Below, piece after piece: positions 24,543 to 32,321 of a stretch of 39,409 nucleotides of DNA. Numbering within the stretch: the stretch's first letter is position 1; each line of letters begins with the position of its first letter. The stretch is from Helicobacteraceae bacterium (lineage in GTDB: Bacteria > Campylobacterota > Campylobacteria > Campylobacterales > SZUA-545). The stretch lies in the NCBI GenBank assembly GCA_031286325.1, contig JAITUT010000036.1, positions 1-39,409 of the forward strand, written 5' to 3'. The notes under the pieces are model-generated. The model searched no databases and was not told the DNA's origin. It saw only the letters and a program-made list of their open reading frames with translations. Both the position numbers and the translations under genes were made by a program.

Positions 24543-27188
24543 ATGGAAAAGCGGATTAGGTTTTTGATCTTCGGCGCGGTGCAAGGCGTGGGCTTTCGCC
24601 CGTTTGTATTTAGGCTGGCGAACGAGTTGCAAATCGCGGGATCGGTGCGCAACGACGGCTTTGGCGTGGAGATAGAGGCTCAGGCGGATTTTGAGACTTT
24701 ACGGATTTTCAAGGAGCGGCTGATCGCGGAAAAGCCGCCGCTTGCCGTGATAGCGCGTTTAGAGGAAACTGAAATCCCGCTTAAAAACAACGCGATCGCG
24801 GACGAACATCAAGCGGATCGAACCGAATTGTCGCCTCAAATTTTAGGGCAAAAGAGTATTGTTAAAGATAAAATATTTAGCAAAATGAAACGTCTTAAAT
24901 GGTTTTTACTTTTATTTATTTTTGGCGTTTTTATTTTTTCGCTTTCGGAAATAATATCTTATTTAATGAATCCGAACAGTTATATGTTGGGTTCGGAGGC
25001 GATGATTGCTCACGGCGATTTTAGGTATAAAAGCGCGGAAACATTCATATTTTTTTATTCCGCGTTGATCGCGATTTCTCTATTTGCCGCGATCATATTA
25101 TTTAGCCGAAAAAAAACAATTAAAAACTCTGCGATCGTGATCGCGAATAACGCAAAGCAAAGCGCGATTTTCACAATAGACGAAACCCAAAATTCGGAGG
25201 CGATCACCACGCATTTGCCGCCCGACACCGCGATCTGCGCAGAGTGTCTCGCCGAAATGCGCGACTTTAAAAACCGCCGATTCCGCCACCCATTTATCTC
25301 CTGCACGAATTGCGGTCCGCGCTACACGATCGCCCGCGAACTGCCCTACGATCGCGCCGCGACCGCGATGAGCGACTTTCCTATGTGCGCCGCCTGCCTC
25401 TTTGAATACGAAAATCCGCTTGACAGGCGATTTCACGCGCAACCGATCGCGTGCAACGAATGCGGGTCGCGAGTGGTTTTGTTGGACGCAAATCGTGTTG
25501 AAAGGGCGCGAGATTTTGACGCGATCAAAGGCGCGGCGGATGCGATCCTGCAAGGCAAGATCGTGGCGATCAAAGCGCTTGGGGGTTTTCAGCTCTGCGC
25601 CAATGCGCGAAATTATGCCGCGTTAAAGTTGCTCCGTGATCGCAAAAGCCGCCCTGCGAAACCTTTCGCGATCCTCTGCGCCGACCTCGCCGCCGCGCGG
25701 ACGATCGCCGAAATTAGCGAGGCTGAAGCGGAATTTTTGACTGCGCCGAGCCGCGCGATCACGCTCCTGAAAAAGGGCGCGAACTATGATTTGAGTCATC
25801 TCGTCGCCCCTGAAATTGATCGCGTGGGGATTATGCTGCCCTCCGCGCCGATTCAGTTTATTTTAATGGAAATTTTGCAAAGTTGCCGAAATGAGGCTGG
25901 ATCGGGCGCGCAAATTGACGCAATTGTCGCGACCAGCGCGAACCTTGCCGAATCGCCGATCGCGCGGAGCGCGGCGGAACTTTTCGCGGAACTTGGCGGC
26001 GTCTTTGACTGCGTTTTAGATCACGATCGCGAGGTGATAAACGCGGCGGACGACTCGGTTTTGCAAGTCGCCGAAATTCAGGAAATTGGCAACATAGAAA
26101 CCGCCGCAAAATTCCAGCCGATCATAATCCGCCGCGCTCGCGGCTTCGCGCCGCAGGCGATCGCGTTGCCCGCGAAACTCGCCGAGCCCACGCTGGCAGT
26201 GGGCGCGCAGCAAAAATGCGCGATCGCGATCGGCTTTAGCGATCAGGCGGTTTTGAGCCCGCACATCGGCGATTTGTTTTCCGTGAGCGCGCAGGAGTAT
26301 TTTGAGCGCGCGATTGCGGCATTTAAACGTCTTTATCGCTTCGAACCCGCCCGCGTGGTCGCTGACGCGCACCCGCAATACGCCTCTACGCGCTGGGCGC
26401 TCGCGCGCGGTCTTCCCACCGCGCGCGTTTGGCACCACCACGCGCACGCGCTCGCGGTTATGGCTGAATTTCAGCTTAAAGCGCCCGTTCTGGCGATCGC
26501 GTGGGACGGCGCTGGTTACGGCGCGGACGGCGCGATATGGGGCGGCGAAATTCTGATCGCAAATTACGATAATTTTGAGCGCGTCGGGCATTTAAGAGAT
26601 TTCGCTTTAATCGGCGGCGAAAACGCTATTAAAAATCCTGAAAAAATCGCGGCTGGATTGTTGTATGAATTGCAAATTTCTTCGCCGATTTTAACTGAAA
26701 ATTTTGCAAAAATGATCGCAAATAAAATTAACTCGCCGCGCACGACTTCTATGGGTAGATTATTTGACGCGATCGCGTATTTAAGCGGCATTCTTGAAAG
26801 TTACGGATTTGACGGGCAAAGCGGTTTAATGATAGAAAAATACGCCGATCCCAATGAGCTGGATTCTTATCATTTTGCAGTTGAAAACGGAGTAGTTGAT
26901 TATGCGGGAATTGTACGCGGGGTTTTGCGCGATCGCAAACTTAACGTAGATCGCGCGAAAATCGCCGCGAAATTTTTAAATACATTAACCGAGATCGCGG
27001 CGTTTTTCGCGGAAAAATATAATTTGCCGATCGTCCTTTGCGGCGGCGTATTTCAAAACAAAACCCTAGCGATCAAAGTGATTTCGTGTTTAACCGCGAT
27101 GAAAAAGCAAGTTTATTTGAGCCGCAAACTCCCGCCAAATGACGGCGCGATCGCGATCGGGCAGCTTGCGTTTTTAATCGGGCGATAA
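24543..27188 (+). CDS. hypF: [NiFe]-hydrogenase maturation carbamoyltransferase HypF with membrane-hairpin insertion
   Basis: HypF makes the thiocarbamate on HypE that becomes the CN ligands of [NiFe] hydrogenase. The domains are acylphosphatase (about residues 1-80, VQGVGFRP), two zinc fingers (about 232-310, CAEC/CTNC and CAAC/CNEC), YrdC-like (about 330-510) and Kae1-like carbamoyltransferase (about 540-881) with HHHAHA. At 881 residues it is about 110 longer than usual. The excess is an insertion at about 84-196 with two transmembrane helices (about 119-141, 166-188) between the acylphosphatase domain and the zinc fingers. Basic residues flank both helices on the cytoplasmic side, so the two HypF parts would remain cytoplasmic. 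No other hyp or hydrogenase genes are nearby. There is no ribosome site before the ATG. Confidence 0.95.
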   Translation: MEKRIRFLIFGAVQGVGFRPFVFRLANELQIAGSVRNDGFGVEIEAQADFETLRIFKERLIAEKPPLAVIARLEETEIPLKNNAIADEHQADRTELSPQILGQKSIVKDKIFSKMKRLKWFLLLFIFGVFIFSLSEIISYLMNPNSYMLGSEAMIAHGDFRYKSAETFIFFYSALIAISLFAAIILFSRKKTIKNSAIVIANNAKQSAIFTIDETQNSEAITTHLPPDTAICAECLAEMRDFKNRRFRHPFISCTNCGPRYTIARELPYDRAATAMSDFPMCAACLFEYENPLDRRFHAQPIACNECGSRVVLLDANRVERARDFDAIKGAADAILQGKIVAIKALGGFQLCANARNYAALKLLRDRKSRPAKPFAILCADLAAARTIAEISEAEAEFLTAPSRAITLLKKGANYDLSHLVAPEIDRVGIMLPSAPIQFILMEILQSCRNEAGSGAQIDAIVATSANLAESPIARSAAELFAELGGVFDCVLDHDREVINAADDSVLQVAEIQEIGNIETAAKFQPIIIRRARGFAPQAIALPAKLAEPTLAVGAQQKCAIAIGFSDQAVLSPHIGDLFSVSAQEYFERAIAAFKRLYRFEPARVVADAHPQYASTRWALARGLPTARVWHHHAHALAVMAEFQLKAPVLAIAWDGAGYGADGAIWGGEILIANYDNFERVGHLRDFALIGGENAIKNPEKIAAGLLYELQISSPILTENFAKMIANKINSPRTTSMGRLFDAIAYLSGILESYGFDGQSGLMIEKYADPNELDSYHFAVENGVVDYAGIVRGVLRDRKLNVDRAKIAAKFLNTLTEIAAFFAEKYNLPIVLCGGVFQNKTLAIKVISCLTAMKKQVYLSRKLPPNDGAIAIGQLAFLIGR
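24781..25137 (+). repeat. direct repeats bounding the HypF insertion
   Basis: TTAAAAACAACGCGATCG (24781-24798) and TTAAAAACTCTGCGATCG (25120-25137) match at 15 of 18 positions and start 339 bases apart, exactly 113 codons. Removing one copy plus the intervening DNA leaves a 768-residue HypF, the usual size. Confidence 0.6.
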
Positions 27189-27206
27189 ACGGAGCGGTTT
27201 TTGCTG

Positions 27207-27212
27207 TAAAAT
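27207..27212 (+). promoter_or_regulatory. possible extended -10 element
   Basis: TGTAAAAT, 23 bases before the ATG at 27235 and after the hypF stop, could start a short transcript for the small secreted protein gene. The spacing to the GGAGG site is tight. Confidence 0.3.
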
Positions 27213-27234
27213 TTATGATTTTCGGAGGCGGAAT

Positions 27235-27615
27235 ATGAAATTTTTTGCTCTTTTTTTGTTTTTTTGTTGCGTAATTTTAGGCGAAAGCGCGCCGAGAATC
27301 GCGCCTACGCTCAAGCCGTCTTTGGCGTTAAAAGTCGTGATAGAAAACGGCGAAGAAAATTTTAATATAGACAGCGTTAGCATAATAACGCCCGATTTTG
27401 CGGAAAATAGCGTTGAGCCAATTTGGCAAAAAGAGCAAAATTTAACTAAAAAAGAAGAGAAAAATAGCGAAAAATTCTATACGGATAGTTTAGATGATCC
27501 GTATTATGAAAAATACGGTAGAAAACTATCAATACACGAGCAAAGGTATATTGAGCTTGTAGAGAAAAGAAAGAGAGAATATTTTGAAAAATTGAGAGCT
27601 ATCGGCAACGAATAG
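27235..27615 (+). CDS. small secreted protein of unknown function
   Basis: A 126-residue protein with a strong signal peptide (residues 1-17) and a highly charged, probably alpha-helical C-terminal half rich in Lys/Glu (about 65-126). No family is recognised. GGAGG lies before the ATG. Its 3' end overlaps the converging DUF2393-like gene by 17 bases, so one of the two may be read through by antisense transcription. The DNA is more A/T-rich than neighbouring hypF. Confidence 0.7.
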   Translation: MKFFALFLFFCCVILGESAPRIAPTLKPSLALKVVIENGEENFNIDSVSIITPDFAENSVEPIWQKEQNLTKKEEKNSEKFYTDSLDDPYYEKYGRKLSIHEQRYIELVEKRKREYFEKLRAIGNE

Positions 27616-28183
27616 AAGCCGAAAGCGAAAGGTTGTCGTCGTATTTCACATTGGCAATCTCCGCCTCAAAAGTCGTAATTTCGCCAGGATTTAAGGGCTT
27701 TGAAATAGTAGCGAGACCGACAGATTTTGTAGTCGCGAGTTTCATAAAGTAATCAAAAGTACCTTTCGGCGGCTCGTAACATTTTATTTTAATTTGGCAG
27801 CCGTCTAATGTATTTTTGCTTAAATTTTGCGCCGTTCCGCGCACAAGAGCTACGTCTTGATAATACATATTCATAATAACTAAATTTTCTACTCCCACAT
27901 ACTTAAATGTTTTTTCAATAAAAAAATAACTTATTATCGGCGCGGCGATCAAAAAAGCCAACGCGAAAAACTGCAAAAAAAGCGATAAAACAGCTATATG
28001 TGAAACAGAAACGGCAAGTATGATAATTATCAATAAAATCGCAAAAATAACCGCAAAACCAATTAAATGGTAAGTTGTTAAAGAATATAAAACATTATCG
28101 CTGATTCTAATCGCCTCCGCAACCATAGGATTTTCCAAAAGTCGCTCGTAAGATTCCGTGAGGCGCGCGAGAAATTCGTTCAT
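27599..28183 (-). CDS. DUF2393-like two-helix membrane protein
   Basis: A 194-residue protein with a short N-terminal cytoplasmic segment, two membrane helices (about residues 41-60 and 63-88) and a C-terminal beta-rich domain (about 95-194) ending in NPGEITTFEAEI-type strands. This layout matches DUF2393, described mainly in Campylobacter and Helicobacter and of unknown function; the C-terminal domain resembles small periplasmic FxLyD-type beta sandwiches. The start overlaps the hisIE stop by four bases (ATGA), so it is translationally coupled to hisIE. The family call is moderately certain. Confidence 0.75.
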   Translation of the reverse strand: MNEFLARLTESYERLLENPMVAEAIRISDNVLYSLTTYHLIGFAVIFAILLIIIILAVSVSHIAVLSLFLQFFALAFLIAAPIISYFFIEKTFKYVGVENLVIMNMYYQDVALVRGTAQNLSKNTLDGCQIKIKCYEPPKGTFDYFMKLATTKSVGLATISKPLNPGEITTFEAEIANVKYDDNLSLSASIRCR

Positions 28184-28854
28184 TTTGCGCCGCTCTCTGC
28201 GCGCGAATTTTTTTCCGTGATTCCGCTCAAACCCTCTCGGCGAGCGAGTTCGGCGCGGATTAAATCGGGTGAAATATCCATTTTGGCGAGGGCAATGAGC
28301 GAGTGAAAGAGCAAGTCCGCCGCCTCATAGATCGCGTCATTGCGGGATTTATCTTTCATCGCGAGCGCGAATTCGCCCGCCTCCTCCACGACTTTTTTCA
28401 AAATCGCGTTCTCGCCTTTAGCAAAGAGGGATGCGACATAAGATGCGCTCAAATCTGCGTTGCGCCGCTCACAAATCGTGTGGTAGAGGCGATCCGTTAT
28501 GCTGTAAATCGCTGTGAGATCGGCGACGGGCTCGCTGATTTTTTCGCCCTGCGCGGTGGTGAAAAAGCAGGATTTTTGCCCCGTGTGGCACGCCGCGCCG
28601 TTTTGCGAGACCTCGTAAAGCAAGGAGTCGCCGTCGCAATCTACTAAAACCCGATTGATTTTCTGAACATTGCCGCTAGTTTCGCCCTTTTTCCAAATTC
28701 GTTCGCGCGAACGCGAAAAATAGTGCGCAAAACCTGATGATAAGGTTAAATTAAGCGCGTCCTCATTAGCGTAAGCGAGCATTAAGACCTCTTTTGTCTC
28801 CGCTTCTTGCGCGATTACTGGAACGAGCGGCGTCTTAGACCAATCTATTTGCAT
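28180..28854 (-). CDS. hisIE: bifunctional phosphoribosyl-AMP cyclohydrolase / phosphoribosyl-ATP pyrophosphatase
   Basis: A 224-residue fusion for the second and third steps of histidine synthesis. The HisI part (about residues 1-115) carries WKKGETSGN and the metal-binding CDGDSLLYEV, ACHTG and SCFF cysteines/histidine. The HisE part (about 120-215) has KVVEEAGEFALA and DLLFHSLIAL. All motifs are intact and the length is normal. The gene has AAGG upstream and is the first of a two-gene coupled unit with the DUF2393-like gene. Other his genes are elsewhere. Confidence 0.96.
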   Translation of the reverse strand: MQIDWSKTPLVPVIAQEAETKEVLMLAYANEDALNLTLSSGFAHYFSRSRERIWKKGETSGNVQKINRVLVDCDGDSLLYEVSQNGAACHTGQKSCFFTTAQGEKISEPVADLTAIYSITDRLYHTICERRNADLSASYVASLFAKGENAILKKVVEEAGEFALAMKDKSRNDAIYEAADLLFHSLIALAKMDISPDLIRAELARREGLSGITEKNSRAESGAK

Positions 28855-28878
28855 TTTAAGCCTTATTTAGCGTAAGTT

Positions 28879-29160
28879 TTATCTAACGGCGATCATAGAC
28901 TCTATTAAAAAGCCCGCGATCGCGGATAAAACATTTTTTTTGAGCTCTCGCTGCGTAAGAATATATTCTGCGTATTCTCTTTTTTGTTCGTGTTGTTCAT
29001 AAGAGCCTTTCGTCTTTATTTTCAACGCGCAAAATGACGAAATTATTAGCGTTAAAATAGCGATCGCGATCGGCAAATGAAAAAACTTTTTTACGCTTTG
29101 TGTATAAAACGCAAAATTCTTTTGATCTAACATTTTAGCTTCGCGATCTGCTTCAAACAT
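28879..29160 (-). CDS. small membrane protein of unknown function
   Basis: 93 residues with one clear membrane helix (about residues 28-46) and a second weakly hydrophobic stretch near the C-terminus (about 76-90). AAGGG lies before the ATG, and the gene sits 24 bases upstream of hisIE on the same strand, so it is likely cotranscribed. No family is recognised. Confidence 0.55.
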   Translation of the reverse strand: MFEADREAKMLDQKNFAFYTQSVKKFFHLPIAIAILTLIISSFCALKIKTKGSYEQHEQKREYAEYILTQRELKKNVLSAIAGFLIESMIAVR

Positions 29161-29180
29161 TATTTTCCCTTGCGTTAAAA

Positions 29181-29270
29181 TGGCGGACAGGGAGGGATTC
29201 GAACCCTCGATACCGTTGCCGGTATATCAGTTTTCGAGACTGACGCCTTCAACCGCTCGGCCACCTGTCC
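29181..29270 (-). tRNA. tRNA-Ser (anticodon CGA)
   Basis: A complete class II tRNA of 90 bases including an encoded CCA. The acceptor stem is GGACAGG/CCTGTCC, the D arm carries GCCGAGCGG, the anticodon loop is CTCGAAA (CGA, reads UCG), the variable arm is long, and the T arm is GGGTTCGAATCCC. It lies just upstream of the 93-residue membrane protein gene. Confidence 0.97.
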
Positions 29271-29286
29271 GAATAACGGAGCGCGG

Positions 29287-29292
29287 ATTATA
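29287..29292 (-). promoter_or_regulatory. -10 element of tRNA-Ser
   Basis: The minus strand reads TATAAT, 16 bases upstream of the mature tRNA 5' end. It is followed by a GC-rich CCGCGC discriminator, as often seen at stringently controlled stable-RNA promoters. Confidence 0.6.
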
Positions 29293-29325
29293 GCAAAAGT
29301 TGGTTTTGCGGGCGACAAAACGCGG

Positions 29326-29892
29326 CTAAATCTTTGAATACATTAAAATTCTGCAACTATTTTCAATAATTGCGATCTTTTTTGCGAGATCGTTTATTTC
29401 GCGGGCGTGAGCGTAAATTCCATAACCTTTTATAAGTAAAATTTCGCTATCGCTTTTACTCATTGCGCGCGGAATTTCTACATCTGCTCTCTCATACCAA
29501 TCATCAAACTTTTTTGGATCGTATATTTTCACATTCGGATACATCTTTTTACCAAAGTAATCGCGTGGCGCTAAATAATCGTTATCAAGCGAATACGCGG
29601 TAGCAAACGGCGGCATTGCGTAAGCGATAAATTTCGCGTCCGGAATGTTTTGGTAAATTGAAGAGTGAATTTCGCTATCTAAACTAGCTTCTTTCCAGCG
29701 ATAATCGCGGTTATGGTTTAGCAAAATAAAGTCCTCTTCATCTAAATTATCAAAGATCGCTTCGCGCTTATTTATAATGAATCTTTCCAGTTCAATTCTG
29801 GCGGAAATTGATCCGTGAAAAATACCAAAGAAATTTTTTCTAAACATAGAGAGCGAAACAAATCGCAACTTGTCAATTATATTGTCGGTCAT
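29326..29892 (-). CDS. class II aldolase/adducin-like protein lacking zinc ligands
   Basis: A 188-residue protein with the aldolase/adducin fold pattern: FHGSISARIE (about residues 25-34), then EIHSSIYQNIPDAKFIAYAMPP (about 74-95). In active class II aldolases the last segment holds the HxHPP zinc ligands; here it reads YAMPP, and the C-terminal histidine region is GYGIYAHA. So it is probably not a metal aldolase. It overlaps the MnmC2-like gene by 20 bases and ends the DHH-mtaB-mnmC2 run, hinting at a role near tRNA modification or cofactor metabolism (inference). Confidence 0.78.
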   Translation of the reverse strand: MTDNIIDKLRFVSLSMFRKNFFGIFHGSISARIELERFIINKREAIFDNLDEEDFILLNHNRDYRWKEASLDSEIHSSIYQNIPDAKFIAYAMPPFATAYSLDNDYLAPRDYFGKKMYPNVKIYDPKKFDDWYERADVEIPRAMSKSDSEILLIKGYGIYAHAREINDLAKKIAIIENSCRILMYSKI

Positions 29893-31030
29893 TTTGCGCC
29901 TCCAAAGGTTTGTTTTGGGCTAAAATTTCGTGTGAGGATAGCAATAGATTTCGCCTGAAATTTCGCAGAAAAAATCTATCGGGATTTAGCAGATTTTGAT
30001 TGATTTTCAGCTCGCTTTTTCCATATAAAATTATATCGCGTAAAAATTTCGCCGTGAGCGGCGCGGTAACAAAACCCCTGCCGCCGTGCGCGGAAAATAT
30101 AAACAAATTTTTGTAGCGCGAAAATTCATTTTCTTTAATATGTCCGCCGCGCGGAAATTCTGGAAATTCAGCGAGAGTTTTATGCGCGTTAATTATATTC
30201 CCTGCGATCGGGAAATAATCAATACTTGCCGGGCGCATTCCGCCCTTAATTTCTAAAACTTTTACATTGCTAATTTGCGGAATTAAATCGCTCGCTTTTT
30301 GCAATAAATCTTGCTTTGCGCGCTGATCAATTTCCCAATCGTTTTTAGCGCGTTTATGCGTAGCGCCGATCGCCGCTGCGCCATCCGCAAATGTAGCTGA
30401 AATTGCGACATCGCCCATATAATTATGATCTATCTTAAAATCAGGCTTTATTTTAAGCCGCTCGCCCCAAACGCCGCGCATATTGAGCCACCATACGGGC
30501 AGGATCGGCTCGTAAAATCCTATTGAGGCGATCAGAATCTTTGCCGAAAATTTATCATTAACGATCCATTCATTATTTATATATTTTGGCGCGTTTGCTT
30601 TTGTCTTTTCTATAACATCGCAATTTGATAATAATCTTTCGCAAATTTTCACCGCCTCTATTACTCCCGCCTCTTTGAAAAATACGCCGTTTTCAAGAAT
30701 AGAATTTTCTAAAACAGAGTTGCGCGAGTCTATAAAAAATTGATCTCTATCTTCCACGCTTTTTACAATGCGCAACGCGCCGTTATCTATTAACAAATCA
30801 GCGGCGATATTTTTATAGAATTTTAATGCGAAAATCAAAGAATTATTTACAAAATCCACAAGCCTTCCCCGACCCATCATCGGCGATAAAAAAGCGCCCG
30901 CCGCGCCGCTTGCTCCACAAGCGATTTTTTCTTTTTCAATCACCAAAACCTTTAACTTATTTTCTGCTAAAAAATGCGCTATGCACGATCCAGCGATACC
31001 AGCGCCGATTACGATCGCGTCATATCGCAT
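29873..31030 (-). CDS. FAD-dependent oxidoreductase, MnmC C-terminal-domain type
   Basis: A 385-residue DAO-family flavoprotein with the N-terminal FAD motif GAGIAGS (residues 9-15), GASGAAGAF, a central substrate domain, and the GGMRPAS.DYFPIAG and SAHGGRGFVTAPL segments typical of MnmC2. In E. coli this domain oxidises the carboxymethylaminomethyl group of U34 (cmnm to nm), and a fused methyltransferase (MnmC1) adds the methyl group. MnmC1 is absent here. The gene overlaps mtaB by 11 bases and the aldolase-like gene by 20, so all three are coupled. Another DAO activity cannot be excluded. Confidence 0.85.
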   Translation of the reverse strand: MRYDAIVIGAGIAGSCIAHFLAENKLKVLVIEKEKIACGASGAAGAFLSPMMGRGRLVDFVNNSLIFALKFYKNIAADLLIDNGALRIVKSVEDRDQFFIDSRNSVLENSILENGVFFKEAGVIEAVKICERLLSNCDVIEKTKANAPKYINNEWIVNDKFSAKILIASIGFYEPILPVWWLNMRGVWGERLKIKPDFKIDHNYMGDVAISATFADGAAAIGATHKRAKNDWEIDQRAKQDLLQKASDLIPQISNVKVLEIKGGMRPASIDYFPIAGNIINAHKTLAEFPEFPRGGHIKENEFSRYKNLFIFSAHGGRGFVTAPLTAKFLRDIILYGKSELKINQNLLNPDRFFLRNFRRNLLLSSHEILAQNKPLEAQNDRQYN

Positions 31031-32315
31031 AAAAATCCTTTGCGATCAAGCTGCCTAGATCGTCAAAATTATATTTAGCGACTTCAACCCAGCCCGCGAT
31101 TTCAGGATCGCATTTAATTTTAACGCGCGAAAAAAATTGGTCTAAACCGCTGTTGTTGTTTTCTATTAAAATTTTAAGCGGCGTAGAATTTCGCAAATAA
31201 AATTCCTTGCGCTTCTCTGCGATCAACGCTGAAATCATATCTCTTCTTTTCATTACATCGCCCGAAACACGATCTTTCATATTAGCGGCCTTTGTGCCGC
31301 TTCTGGGGCTAAATTTAAAAATATGAATATGGGTAAGCGGCAAATTTTTTAATCGCAAAAACGCGTCATTAAAAATATCTTCGCTTTCGCTAGGAAATCC
31401 TACTATAAAATCAGTCCCGATCGCGCAATTTTTATTAGCGATTTTTTCCAGCAAAATTAGATCGGTTTCATAGCGGTTTCTACGTTCCATTTTCTCCAAA
31501 ATAATATCGCTTGTATGCTGCAACGCTATATGCAAATGTTTTTCCATAAATGGCGCGTCCAAAAGATCAATTAGGTCGCTATTAACTTGCAGAGGCTCTA
31601 CGCTTCCTAAACGCACGCGCCGTACGCCGTTTATGTTACCAATTTTCGCCGCCAAATTCGCGAGATTTAGCCCATCAAAATTATACGCGCCAGTGTTCGT
31701 TCCCGTCAGAATAAACTCTGAAAACCCACGATCCGCCAGCCGCGCGATCTGATCTAGAATTTCGCTCGCCGCGCGGCTTCTAGCCCGTCCGCGCGCCCGC
31801 CAAATTGAGCAGTATGAGCAACTAAAATCGCACCCCTCTTGAACTTTAATAAACGCGCGGGTTTTGCCCTCAAATGTCGTGAAAGCAGGCTCATTCAGCA
31901 TAGCAGCAGGCGGCGTTAAAACCGAAAAGGGCGCGTCCGACGAGAGAAACCGCGCGATCTTTTGTTTTTCCGCGTGTGAAAATACGCCGTGAATTTCTCC
32001 GTTTTTGAGAAGCGCCGCGCCTTGATTTGCCGCGCCGCAACCTGTGAAAAGCACCTTCGCGGCGGGGTATTCGCGGCGAATTTTGCGCGCGTAATTTCGC
32101 GCTGCGGAGTCTGCGGCATTGGTAACGGAGCAAGAATTTATCACGATCGCGTTTGCTTCAGCTTCGGCGGACGCGCGTTCCCAAAAACCGTCAAGCGAGG
32201 CGATCATAGATTGCGTGTCGAATAAATTTGTGCGGCAACCGAAAGTTTTGAAGAATACGCGCTTTGCGGTGTTTTGCGCCCCACCCAAGTCATTCATAGC
32301 GGGGCTTTGTTCCAT
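31020..32315 (-). CDS. mtaB: tRNA t6A37 methylthiotransferase MtaB
   Basis: A 431-residue radical SAM enzyme that adds a methylthio group to t6A at tRNA position 37 (ms2t6A). The N-terminal cluster domain has C27, C62 and C93; the radical SAM motif CDFSCSYC has C162, C166 and C169; a TRAM-like C-terminus follows. KTFGCRTN at residues 23-30 separates it from MiaB (which has GCQMN). The residue after the SAM cluster is Trp rather than the usual Ile-Pro, a small oddity. The start has a poor ribosome site and could be a few codons later. The gene begins six bases after the DHH gene stop. Confidence 0.93.
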   Translation of the reverse strand: MEQSPAMNDLGGAQNTAKRVFFKTFGCRTNLFDTQSMIASLDGFWERASAEAEANAIVINSCSVTNAADSAARNYARKIRREYPAAKVLFTGCGAANQGAALLKNGEIHGVFSHAEKQKIARFLSSDAPFSVLTPPAAMLNEPAFTTFEGKTRAFIKVQEGCDFSCSYCSIWRARGRARSRAASEILDQIARLADRGFSEFILTGTNTGAYNFDGLNLANLAAKIGNINGVRRVRLGSVEPLQVNSDLIDLLDAPFMEKHLHIALQHTSDIILEKMERRNRYETDLILLEKIANKNCAIGTDFIVGFPSESEDIFNDAFLRLKNLPLTHIHIFKFSPRSGTKAANMKDRVSGDVMKRRDMISALIAEKRKEFYLRNSTPLKILIENNNSGLDQFFSRVKIKCDPEIAGWVEVAKYNFDDLGSLIAKDFYAI

Positions 32316-32321
32316 AAGCGT

